Positions 10,528-19,982 of a stretch of 64,000 nucleotides of DNA are shown piece after piece. This stretch comes from Henningerozyma blattae CBS 6284 (lineage: Eukaryota; Ascomycota; Saccharomycetes; Saccharomycetales; Saccharomycetaceae): positions 637,501-701,500 of the forward strand of contig NC_020188.1 of NCBI RefSeq assembly GCF_000315915.1, written 5' to 3'. How positions within the stretch are numbered: the stretch's first letter is position 1; the number at the start of each line of letters is the position of its first letter. The position numbers and the translations under genes were made by a program. The notes beneath the pieces were generated by a model. The model was not told the origin of the DNA. It saw only the letters and a list, made by a program, of their open reading frames with translations, and ran no database searches.

Positions 10528-11202
10528 TTATCATAACAAATCTATTACTTGCTATGCATCATCATAAATTTCTCTCTACTTACAAATGATCTTAAACTAT
10601 TTCAGAAGAATTTATTATTTTTTCTTCTAGTTTTTTACTCACTAAAGGTATTAATATTAGAAAAATACATTATTATTACATTTAATTCCTCGTGCTTCAA
10701 TTCTCCATAATAATTTAATGAATACTATATTAATTGATAGCTTACGTAACAAATCTTAAGCTCTGATACATTTTCTTATCATTTTTACATATTTTTTTTT
10801 ATTACATAGAGTTTGTTTACAATTTTTATAAACCTAGTCATCAATATTTTTTTTAGTTAATTACATAATAAATATTCACGTATATACTTAAATTTATTTC
10901 CTTTTAAATTATATATGCCTGCTACATTTTTTTTTAGTTATTATTTGACATGTAGTATTTATTCCTGTAACATTTGTGTCATTTACTATTCTTGATCTGG
11001 TATGATTTGGATAATTTTACATATCCGAAATACCTGCGCGAAAAGAAAATTAAAACAGACGAATTCGATGAGTTTGATATTTTTGTTAACTATTTAACAA
11101 CATAGATAAAGTATTTAAAACATTCATTTACATTCTAAATATTTGAGGAAACTTTATAATAAAATCCTTTGAGTAGTTCTTTCCATTTTTTAAAGCAAAC
11201 TA
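10528..11202. other. intergenic CDC4-BLM10
   Basis: This 675-bp AT-rich spacer occupies the place where S. cerevisiae carries SMC1. No relic of SMC1 is visible. A CGCGAAA motif (SCB-like) at 11037-11043 lies about 160 bp before BLM10. I did not see the Rpn4 PACE element GGTGGCAAA. Confidence 0.55.
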
Positions 11203-14200
11203 ATGAAGCATTCAAGGAATTGTTCAGATACTAGCGATAGCATTCCAAAACGATTTAAGATTGGTACTGCCGCCAGTCCTATTGCCACCATTAATGGGAA
11301 TGAGGATATTAATAGCACTGTTGACTATAAGACTTTACAAAAAAGCTCAAGATCGCAAAGCCCATTAAAACCAACTGATAAATTATGGAATGCATTTAAT
11401 TCAGAAAGACTTCTTAAGGAAAGATTGGCTCATTATGGTTTAGATTATGTTAAAGATCCGCTAGAGCATTATAAAAACATATTTGATAAAAATTCTAAAT
11501 GGTATAGCAGAGCAGTTAAGCCTCTTTATATGGTAAATGATTGCATGCCATATAAGACAGAATCACACCTTGATCAAGCAAGATATTTATGTCATGTTAT
11601 GGTTAATCTCTATATTTCCATTAGTTCATTAGATATACAAGGTCTTATATCGATTTCAAGTAAGGAATTATCAGAATTGAAAAATGAAATTAATGATTTC
11701 TTAACACATTCTGACATGCCTCTATTAACGCAAGAAATGGAAGCTGTCAATAATGATATCGCAGATTATGATGAAGGGGAAGAAGATGACGATGAGTTTG
11801 ATATTTTTGAAGATAATGAATATATTGATAGCATAGGTCCCGATTTTAACGCAACAGGTAAAATTACTTCTCGATCTGCTACGATTATTAATGTTAATCA
11901 TTGGACAAATGAACTTAAAAATTGTTTACATTTTGATTTCCCCCTGACTTTAAGAAAATCATTGGCTACAGTTTATTACTATTTATCCTTGGTACAGGGT
12001 CAAAAAATTTATAGACAGTTGCATGTAGAAATATTTACCTCCCTAGTTACTATTGATGATGAAGGTACAGATTTTACTGAAGAATTAATAAATATTGGTT
12101 TAGTATTAGATCATAAATTGCTAGTAGATTTCTTATGTGTTTTTCTACCATACCCTGATTCTGACTATGTGAAGTACGAAATTACATCAAAGGAAGATCT
12201 CCAATTATTCAGAGTACTATTGAAACTATCTCATAATGCAAAGGCATTTTTTGATAAAACTAGTACACGTACAATGAAAGATCTCATGGATCGTTTATTA
12301 TCTAGTTTATCTCCATCCACCATGACTATTGTATTACCGATGATTACGTCAAGTGTCCCGTATCATTACAACTCAGAACACAAAATTATTGATTACTTCC
12401 CATTCTTTTACAGCTTCTGGAGTTCAGTTAGCGCGAATATTACAATCGATACCCATATTTACGATTTTGCAGGTAATATAGCGGAAGATGCGCATTGGAA
12501 ATTATTAAAAGGTGTTGAAAAGGATGAATTTTTTATCAATTTTAAGGAGCATTTCAATCAGTTTGGATTATTTACTGATGAACAAATGACATTTATGTTT
12601 AATAGATTACAAGGTCATTTAAGAACTGATGGTCAGATTCATTCATATTCTCGAACTGCAAGACCATTTGTTTTTGGCTTAAATGGTTCTAATAATAAGA
12701 TGTATTTCGAAAAATTATTAAGTTTAACAAGGTCTATTGAAACCTTTGTTCACCCATCCAACAGCGGGTTTTGGACAAAACCTATTGCAAAGTTTGTTCA
12801 TAGTTTTACAAAAATGTACCATAAAAGAGCAAAAAAAGAAGAGCAATTAGAAATAAAGCATGAACTTTGTTTAACTCCAGAGTGTCACACTAAGATAGTC
12901 GATATGTTTTTAGAAATTCTTACGGTAGGTGCGCAAAATAAGAATTCAGAAATTGCAAATTTTTATATTTCAGCATTGGCTTATCTACTAGATTTAAAAC
13001 CACAAAACTCAAACTTATTATTTGAAAGAGTTTTAATAGACATGTATGAATCCCTTTCTGGTGATCATGTTAATTCCAGACATAGAATCATTTCAGCTTT
13101 AAAAAGGTTTACTAGAACGGTAAGATATTTAGTAATGAATAAACTTTACCGTGTCCATATTATGAATATACTTTTAATGCTAGTGAATAAGATTGATATC
13201 AATGATGTAAATTTAACGAGTAATATATTTAACTGTATTGTGTCAATCGCATCATTCGTCCCTTTTATAAAGATGGTAAAGGAGGATGAATATATTACAT
13301 TTGAGTCAAATACTCTTCCTTTTATTGCCGAGCATTTTGAACAAATGAAAAGCATTGAAATAACGCAATCTTTTGTTTATGATGATGAAATTTTAGATAA
13401 AGCCACTAGGGCCTCTACTACTATTTTTGACAACATATTTTTAGTCTATGTGGACAAAATATTCCAATTGGTTGATATTGATTTGGATGATGGTTTAGTA
13501 ACAAAAATTAACCAAACTACAATGTTGATGCTTGAATCAATGGATGACTCTACATTTAATTTATTTTCAAGACAGTTGCAACGTAAGTTTTGGGATAACG
13601 ATTCTTTTAGGGAAAATGAGCCAAACTATGAATTGGTTACTGTCCCGATGTCAGCATTGGTAAAGAGAACGCCTAAGTTATGTGAAGAGTTCTTTGATAT
13701 GTTATCTTTCAATGTGAAAGAGCAAATTCAAAAAGGTGCGGGTTCTATCAGAAGTTCTACTGAAATTCAACAAAGAGATGTCAAATTAGTTTTGTATTTA
13801 ATGGCATTAAATGATATATTTAGACAGTCTCATGAATCTCTTCTGAAATTTAGTGATAAACTGATGGAATTCTTTCATTTTGTATATGAAAGCATTACTA
13901 ATCCACCGATTGATGTTGTAAGTTCTATTTTGGTCCATAGTGCGCTCTCTACCCTAACAAATACAGAAATTAAAACTTGTAGAATGTTTCCAGAAAATTG
14001 TGTTTTGCCAATAGATGAAATGTGGGGTGGTATGCAATTTGACAATAGAAAGTTCCAAAAGCAATATTTGACATTTGATTGGCATATCCCATCTGAAGAT
14101 GAAGCTACATTAGCTATTAATATATTTGAGACATTAACTAATTATTGCATAACGTCTATTGATAGGTTGTTAGAGGGCAATAACCTTGATCCTGGTTCTC

Positions 14201-17200
14201 CAGATGAAATTCAAAAGTATATCTTAATTGTTACACATGCAATTTCTGGGTGTAGTCTTTTATTTGATCCAGATTTCAATAATGTAGACCAAAGATCTCA
14301 AGAACCAGAAACAATTACAGATTTTACTAAATTGAGAAATGAGAGAGACTTGAAGTCTGATACTCCAGATTTAAATGTCGAATATGAGACACCACTTACT
14401 AAAAATGAAGATACAGAATATATTGACAGCCAATTCTCCGATGAATCTCCAGATATGGTTGAGTTTAAAGATACTATTGACCTTGTAATGGAGGATACGG
14501 ACCCATCCCAGGCTCCATCTGGTATTAATACACCAGCTATTGGTGACTCTAATGGCACTATTGATGATCTACCTTTTAGAGATTTAGATATTTATACTTG
14601 TAACTACTTTTTTGGTTCCACTTCCGAACAGAAATGCTCACACCCTAATTATTATAAGGTTCATGAACTTAAGGCACGTGTTGGGTTTTTTTTCCATAAG
14701 ATGTGCAAGTATCTTTCCTCTAATTTTGAAAATAATACCTCAGTCTACAGAATTTTACTACATGGTCTAAAGGTCTGGTTCACTGATGTGGGACAAGAAA
14801 CAATTTTCAATAATGACATTAGTTGTTTCTTAGATCTCGAATTCTTAGAAAATATACAATCCTTATCAAACCTTCAAGAACCATTTACTACAACATGCTT
14901 GGCCATTCGTGCGAATACCTTCCATCAAAGTAGGGTATTGTTAAAAAGTACTAACAGAAGACCTTCTAAATTAGAGGCTCTGTTGTTAAGAGATGTCATT
15001 GACTTGGCTACATCAGTCTACCCTGATGTGCATAAACCTGCTCAAGGTACTTTGGTTCACTGTATGAAACAACTAGTTGGCTCTTATTCTATTATTGTCA
15101 ACATTTTATTACCAAGTTTGGAAACAAAATTATCTGAAGCTGATTTCATGAGCATTCAAGTTATTTTAAAAGTTCTAATGATTAAGAAAATTCATAGAAA
15201 ATTGCATACAGATTACAAAAATTTTGAAAAACTCTTAAATTTGTTACTTGAATGCTGTAAAATTAATGAACAAGATATCTCATTATATAGTGAGAAATTA
15301 TTGAATGAAGTTATTAATGGTGTTAAAATTCCATCTAGTGTTTGTATCATAGATGATAGAGCCTTCGATCCTATTCTTACTCCTCCAGATGAATCTGTTG
15401 CCTTCCAAGTTAAATTGATAAAGAGAGCGAAAGACAATAAGCGAGAGAATTATATAACTCTTCTTTCTAGCATTGAAAGTAAGATGGTGACTGTATTGAA
15501 TTCAGAGGAGGAAATTAGTTGGAAAATTGCAATGATGATGATGCGTTTTGTCACTAGAATACAATCTAGTTTAGAAACAAAGGCGGATAAAAATGTAATC
15601 GCTGCCATTCACAAACAAACTTTATCTAAGCATCCACACATCATCCATTTGGCAGTGAAATCATTTTTGGGTATTTTTAATAAATTATTTTCATTGAATG
15701 ACTATGATTATGATATTTCAAGATCGTCATTGAATACTTTTGATCCAAAATATATTAATAAGATGGAAACAAAATCCATTGACTTTAATAAAAAATTTAA
15801 AGCCGAAATGAATAATTTTAATACTCCAAAATATTTTATTGATAATAGAGCTTTTGTAGGTTGGTTATGTTGGGGTTCGCCTATGAAAGTAATGAAGCCT
15901 GAACAAATAGAAATTAAATTGACTGAAAATGATACTGAGGTAATGAAAGCAATGGGTCATATTTTAACTAAAGAATGGCTAGTTGAAATGACCACAAGTT
16001 TGTTGCAAGATAATGAAACAAGAAGTGTTTTTAGCAGTGGCAATGTCTCATTTTTTATATTAATTATCTCCTTAATTGCAAACTCAGTATGTGACTTACC
16101 TTTATCATGTTTGTTTGATTTATGCAAGAAATATTATGATAGATATGATAAAGCTTCCATGATTACCTCGGTAGAAATATTTTCTGCTCTAATTGTTAGT
16201 AGTAAATTTATGACTAATGCTATGATTAAACAGCGTAATGATTTTGTTGATGAATTTCTTCCAGACTGTCTTGAAAATGAATTGAATCATGATGCATTTG
16301 AAATTTGGGCTACAGTTGCTTGGTGGGTTCCTACAGTTGTTGATATTAGAAGATGTCCTCCATTTTATTATCATTTTTCTAAATTAAATAAATTATTAGA
16401 CACTAACTCAGATGCAGCCTCACATCAAGCAAATAAAATTCTGATGTTTAGGGGGGTTTTAACTACGTTAGAATTTAAAACCCCTGATGTTAATCCAATT
16501 TTGAATGATATAGTATTCTATCATCCATATGATCAGGTTCGTGAAAGTATAGCTAAATTATTTACCACGTTACTTCAAAACGCTAGTTCTCAATCTTCTT
16601 CTAGTCCTGATAATTTGTTAAAAATAACTAGAAACAATAGTAATGGCTTAGGAATTCCAGTTAAATTTGTTCCAGAATTTATGGAAGTTATCATTAAACA
16701 ACAATTTATTGAAATCGTTAAAGAATCAGCAACATTAGTAGGGCTAAGTCCTCAAGATATTTTAAAAACTAAATTTTATTATTTATCATCGACAATGTAT
16801 TACTGGATTAAGGAAATGACTAAAGGTCCCAATAGAGTTCTATTAGTTCCATTTTTGTACGACTGTGTTGCTCCATTTCTGATGGAATTAATGAAGCACA
16901 AAGATGTTTGTAAATTAGCGGATGTTGATCCAACTCCATTATACGCAAGTCTGGCTTATATGCCATATAGAAAAGAGCATTTGAGTAACATGATTAATCT
17001 GATCTGTGATACTACCTTGACCAGTACGGCATATCAAATCAGAGTTCAATTGTCGTTTGTTCAGCATTTCTTTTCTGCCCAATTATTACAACTGTCATCA
17101 AAACATAGAGATGATATATTATCATTTGTGGTTCATAATTTATATGATCCTAACCATTTAGAAGTTCGAATGAAGGCCGCTGATGTCTTATCTGATATTG

Positions 17201-17577
17201 TTCATAATCTAGGTCAATCAAATAAATTTTTACATGGTTTAATCAAGAAATTCAATAAGAATTTGGGCACACATACATGGCAAGAGAGAAAGGAGCTATC
17301 CAAATCAGATATCAAGATACATGGTAGTGTAGTGGGTTTGGGTGCCATTATCTCAGCTTTCCCGTATGTTTTCCCATTGCCTAGATGGATCCCAGAACAG
17401 CTAAGTACGTTATCCTCTTGGGCTCGAACCAGTGGTATAGCAGGCTCTTCTGCGAAGACGACGATTAGTGAATTCAAGAAAGTCAGGACCGATACATGGC
17501 AGTTCGATAGAGCCGTGTTCACTAATGAAGAATTAGAAGATTTAGAAGGTGTGTTGTGGAGAAGTTACTACGCTTAA
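11203..17577 (+). CDS. BLM10: proteasome activator Blm10 (PA200)
   Basis: A 2124-residue HEAT-repeat protein, the size of yeast Blm10 (2143). Blm10 caps the end of the 20S proteasome core as a large dome, assists core-particle maturation and promotes ubiquitin-independent degradation. The extreme C-terminus reads RSYYA, which contains the HbYX-type ending (Tyr-Tyr-Ala) that docks in the pocket of the proteasome alpha ring. The N-terminal region carries an acidic patch (DYDEGEEDDDEFDIFED) typical of the family, and a second acidic, Ser/Thr/Asp-rich insertion lies around residues 1030-1120. The ATG at 11203 starts MKHSRNCSDT. Synteny matches YFL007W, upstream of SEC4. Confidence 0.95.
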   Translation: MKHSRNCSDTSDSIPKRFKIGTAASPIATINGNEDINSTVDYKTLQKSSRSQSPLKPTDKLWNAFNSERLLKERLAHYGLDYVKDPLEHYKNIFDKNSKWYSRAVKPLYMVNDCMPYKTESHLDQARYLCHVMVNLYISISSLDIQGLISISSKELSELKNEINDFLTHSDMPLLTQEMEAVNNDIADYDEGEEDDDEFDIFEDNEYIDSIGPDFNATGKITSRSATIINVNHWTNELKNCLHFDFPLTLRKSLATVYYYLSLVQGQKIYRQLHVEIFTSLVTIDDEGTDFTEELINIGLVLDHKLLVDFLCVFLPYPDSDYVKYEITSKEDLQLFRVLLKLSHNAKAFFDKTSTRTMKDLMDRLLSSLSPSTMTIVLPMITSSVPYHYNSEHKIIDYFPFFYSFWSSVSANITIDTHIYDFAGNIAEDAHWKLLKGVEKDEFFINFKEHFNQFGLFTDEQMTFMFNRLQGHLRTDGQIHSYSRTARPFVFGLNGSNNKMYFEKLLSLTRSIETFVHPSNSGFWTKPIAKFVHSFTKMYHKRAKKEEQLEIKHELCLTPECHTKIVDMFLEILTVGAQNKNSEIANFYISALAYLLDLKPQNSNLLFERVLIDMYESLSGDHVNSRHRIISALKRFTRTVRYLVMNKLYRVHIMNILLMLVNKIDINDVNLTSNIFNCIVSIASFVPFIKMVKEDEYITFESNTLPFIAEHFEQMKSIEITQSFVYDDEILDKATRASTTIFDNIFLVYVDKIFQLVDIDLDDGLVTKINQTTMLMLESMDDSTFNLFSRQLQRKFWDNDSFRENEPNYELVTVPMSALVKRTPKLCEEFFDMLSFNVKEQIQKGAGSIRSSTEIQQRDVKLVLYLMALNDIFRQSHESLLKFSDKLMEFFHFVYESITNPPIDVVSSILVHSALSTLTNTEIKTCRMFPENCVLPIDEMWGGMQFDNRKFQKQYLTFDWHIPSEDEATLAINIFETLTNYCITSIDRLLEGNNLDPGSPDEIQKYILIVTHAISGCSLLFDPDFNNVDQRSQEPETITDFTKLRNERDLKSDTPDLNVEYETPLTKNEDTEYIDSQFSDESPDMVEFKDTIDLVMEDTDPSQAPSGINTPAIGDSNGTIDDLPFRDLDIYTCNYFFGSTSEQKCSHPNYYKVHELKARVGFFFHKMCKYLSSNFENNTSVYRILLHGLKVWFTDVGQETIFNNDISCFLDLEFLENIQSLSNLQEPFTTTCLAIRANTFHQSRVLLKSTNRRPSKLEALLLRDVIDLATSVYPDVHKPAQGTLVHCMKQLVGSYSIIVNILLPSLETKLSEADFMSIQVILKVLMIKKIHRKLHTDYKNFEKLLNLLLECCKINEQDISLYSEKLLNEVINGVKIPSSVCIIDDRAFDPILTPPDESVAFQVKLIKRAKDNKRENYITLLSSIESKMVTVLNSEEEISWKIAMMMMRFVTRIQSSLETKADKNVIAAIHKQTLSKHPHIIHLAVKSFLGIFNKLFSLNDYDYDISRSSLNTFDPKYINKMETKSIDFNKKFKAEMNNFNTPKYFIDNRAFVGWLCWGSPMKVMKPEQIEIKLTENDTEVMKAMGHILTKEWLVEMTTSLLQDNETRSVFSSGNVSFFILIISLIANSVCDLPLSCLFDLCKKYYDRYDKASMITSVEIFSALIVSSKFMTNAMIKQRNDFVDEFLPDCLENELNHDAFEIWATVAWWVPTVVDIRRCPPFYYHFSKLNKLLDTNSDAASHQANKILMFRGVLTTLEFKTPDVNPILNDIVFYHPYDQVRESIAKLFTTLLQNASSQSSSSPDNLLKITRNNSNGLGIPVKFVPEFMEVIIKQQFIEIVKESATLVGLSPQDILKTKFYYLSSTMYYWIKEMTKGPNRVLLVPFLYDCVAPFLMELMKHKDVCKLADVDPTPLYASLAYMPYRKEHLSNMINLICDTTLTSTAYQIRVQLSFVQHFFSAQLLQLSSKHRDDILSFVVHNLYDPNHLEVRMKAADVLSDIVHNLGQSNKFLHGLIKKFNKNLGTHTWQERKELSKSDIKIHGSVVGLGAIISAFPYVFPLPRWIPEQLSTLSSWARTSGIAGSSAKTTISEFKKVRTDTWQFDRAVFTNEELEDLEGVLWRSYYA

Positions 17578-18423
17578 TTGTTTCTCCTAGACTACTTTGT
17601 ACTCCCTCGGCATACACTTCTAGTCCTTTATCTTACATAGCATAGTTATACTACATAGATTTGTATTCTCTGTACACTAATACCCAAAATCAAATCAGCC
17701 AAGCATATTACTAGCGATGACGCTGTACGATGCATAAAGCCTATTATACTCTTATTTCTATGGGCCCGCGGTATCCCCGGGTAACCGTGGATTTTGCTGT
17801 TCTGAGTTTCAGCCGAAACAGGGACAGACGACGCTGTGAAATGTAATCCAAATCATCTGGAAAACACAAGGAAACCTCCAGTAAGTTTGGAGCTAATCAA
17901 TTAGCAAATCTTTGGAGATCAAGGAATCGAGTATTTGGTATTTTAACAAAAGGAAATTCTTAAATCTTAATTGATCTTATTTCGGATCGTGTTTTATTAT
18001 TTTTAAGTGTGATCCTAACCGTTAGATATAGCTTAGTCAAGGTTACGTTTGAAAGACAATTAGATATTTTGAAGACATATTTGAAATTATACAAGTCAAG
18101 TGAATCAAACATAATTTACCAGGATTTGGAAAAGAACGTTACTTTAGGCTACTAGTTAATTGTTAAGAACGAATACCATATACTTGTTTGATAGTTTGGG
18201 CATTTTTATTCGAGATTTCATTCAAATAAATAACTTATTAATTAATTTATTATTGTTCCACAAAAATAAAAATAATAGATTTCTTAAAAAAGAAAAAAGC
18301 ACATTAAGCATTCGTCATAAACAGAAAAGCATAATATCTGTTATCTGTTGATACTACTAATAATAATTATAACATTTTCCTCGTAATACTAATAATAATA
18401 ATAATAATATACTCATACAAAAA
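17578..18423. other. intergenic BLM10-SEC4
   Basis: An 846-bp spacer with a GC-rich block at about 17760-17790 containing an exact Reb1 site, and a run of ATA/ATT triplets just before SEC4. No gene or RNA was recognised. Confidence 0.55.
17778..17784 (+). promoter_or_regulatory. Reb1 site CGGGTAA
   Basis: An exact CGGGTAA inside a short GC-rich block between BLM10 and SEC4. Reb1 at such sites can act as a roadblock terminator for the upstream transcript or set a nucleosome-free promoter for the downstream gene. Its place about 200 bp after BLM10 and 640 bp before SEC4 favours a boundary role; this is inference. Confidence 0.55.
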
Positions 18424-19077
18424 ATGTCAGGTTTAAGAACAGTTTCAGCTTCCTCTGGAAATGCAAAAAATTACGATTCGATCATGAAGATCTTATTGAT
18501 TGGTGATTCAGGTGTTGGTAAATCTTGTCTGTTGGTTAGATTTGTTGATGATAAGTTTAACCCATCGTTCATTACTACCATCGGTATTGATTTTAAAATC
18601 AAAACCATTGATATCAACGGTAAGAAAATTAAATTACAATTATGGGATACTGCTGGTCAAGAAAGATTCAGGACTATCACGACAGCCTATTACCGTGGTG
18701 CCATGGGTATCATTTTAGTTTATGATGTCACTGATGAAAATACTTTTGAAAATATTAGAACTTGGTTCAAGACAGTGAATGAGCATGCTAATGGTGAAGC
18801 TCAACTGTTATTAGTTGGTAATAAGAGTGATATGGAAACAAGAACAGTAACGTACGAACAAGGTGAAAGCTTAGCAAAAGAATTAGGAATTCCTTTCATC
18901 GAATCAAGTGCTAAAGATGACAAGAATGTCAATGAGATTTTCTTCACTTTAACCAATTTAATTCAAGAAAAAATAGATAGCAATAAAATGACTGAAACTC
19001 CAGCTGCAGGCAAAAAGGACAATGTTAATATTAATTCAAGTAATGGTGGCAGTTCAAAATCTAATTGTTGTAATTAA
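18424..19077 (+). CDS. SEC4: Rab GTPase of exocytosis
   Basis: A 217-residue Rab GTPase homologous to Sec4 (215 residues), which directs secretory vesicles to the exocyst at sites of growth. All G motifs are visible: GDSGVGKS (P-loop, about 27-34), TTIGIDF in switch I, WDTAGQE (switch II), NKSD and SSAK. The Rab-family segment [15 protein letters not shown] is intact. The C-terminus reads SNCCN: the two cysteines for geranylgeranylation are followed by one Asn, whereas yeast Sec4 ends in the two cysteines. Rabs with CCX ends exist, so prenylation is expected. The ATG at 18424 is preceded by an A-rich context. Gene order BLM10-SEC4 is conserved. Confidence 0.95.
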   Translation: MSGLRTVSASSGNAKNYDSIMKILLIGDSGVGKSCLLVRFVDDKFNPSFITTIGIDFKIKTIDINGKKIKLQLWDTAGQERFRTITTAYYRGAMGIILVYDVTDENTFENIRTWFKTVNEHANGEAQLLLVGNKSDMETRTVTYEQGESLAKELGIPFIESSAKDDKNVNEIFFTLTNLIQEKIDSNKMTETPAAGKKDNVNINSSNGGSSKSNCCN

Positions 19078-19982
19078 TTTACGCAATTTATGATACAAGT
19101 ATTCGATTCCACATCTACCATCTATTATTATATTATACACATCACCATAGACTAAGACCAACACCCCTTCTCTTCTATCCACTTTATTACCTCCTTCTTA
19201 TCCAAGTAAAATAAAAATAAAATCCAAAAAAAACTAAATAAAATTTTAAAATTCATCAATTTTGACACACTCTGAAATTTAATTGTTCTAGATATTTCTA
19301 ATAAGAGAAACTAATCTCTTTTTTTTGACTTTTGTATTTATTTATTTAAAAACAAATACATTTAAACAGTAAACCCTTAAGAAACCAAAAAAAAATATCA
19401 TAGGACCTATTCATTTCGGGCCTTCATTACCTAATATATAAATGGTTAACTAAATTTATTTTATATGTTGTAGGATATATTTCTATATCTATGCTTCTCT
19501 ATATACTGTATATATAGTTATATATCTATTTATGTATTTATATTTATATTTACTCTTTATCCCGACCTCTCAATATATGAGAAATTATTCGATAATCAAA
19601 CAGAGTACAGAAAGTATTTTCCTCTAATTGTTGGTTAGGCCATATGTAATGTAAATTGAAATTATTCAGTTATCTATATTTCATTTAAGATTGCCTAAAG
19701 TTTTGTCTGTTCGCAAGTCTACTAAATAAGTAAAACCCAATTCATGGCACGTGGAGCGAACTATTGAAATTCAAGAGGTACTCGTGCTTTTGCAGTATGG
19801 TAAGTAATATCTATTGAAATAAAGGCAGAAAGTGTCACCAGTAAATAGACACGATTATTTAATAACTATATAGGAACATTGCTACTTCATAATTATTTAA
19901 ATACCAACTTTATATCCTGTGTTTGTTAGGAGAATTTCCATATTTTTTTCAATAATAAATAAAGCGTATCGATTTATAGAGA
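19078..19982. other. intergenic SEC4-VTC
   Basis: A 905-bp region: SEC4 3' flank followed by the VTC promoter. It contains long A/T and TATA-like dinucleotide stretches near 19500-19550 and a CACGTGG element at 19748-19754. No gene was found. Confidence 0.55.
19748..19754 (+). promoter_or_regulatory. Pho4-type site CACGTGG upstream of the VTC gene
   Basis: The sequence GCACGTGG has the E-box core and the 3' G preferred by Pho4, about 230 bp before the VTC start. Yeast VTC genes belong to the phosphate-starvation (PHO) regulon under Pho4, so this is the expected control element here. Confidence 0.6.

Noticed and set aside
10528..11202. SMC1 or its relic between CDC4 and BLM10
   Set aside because: Only 675 bp of AT-rich DNA is present and no SMC motif could be read in any frame.
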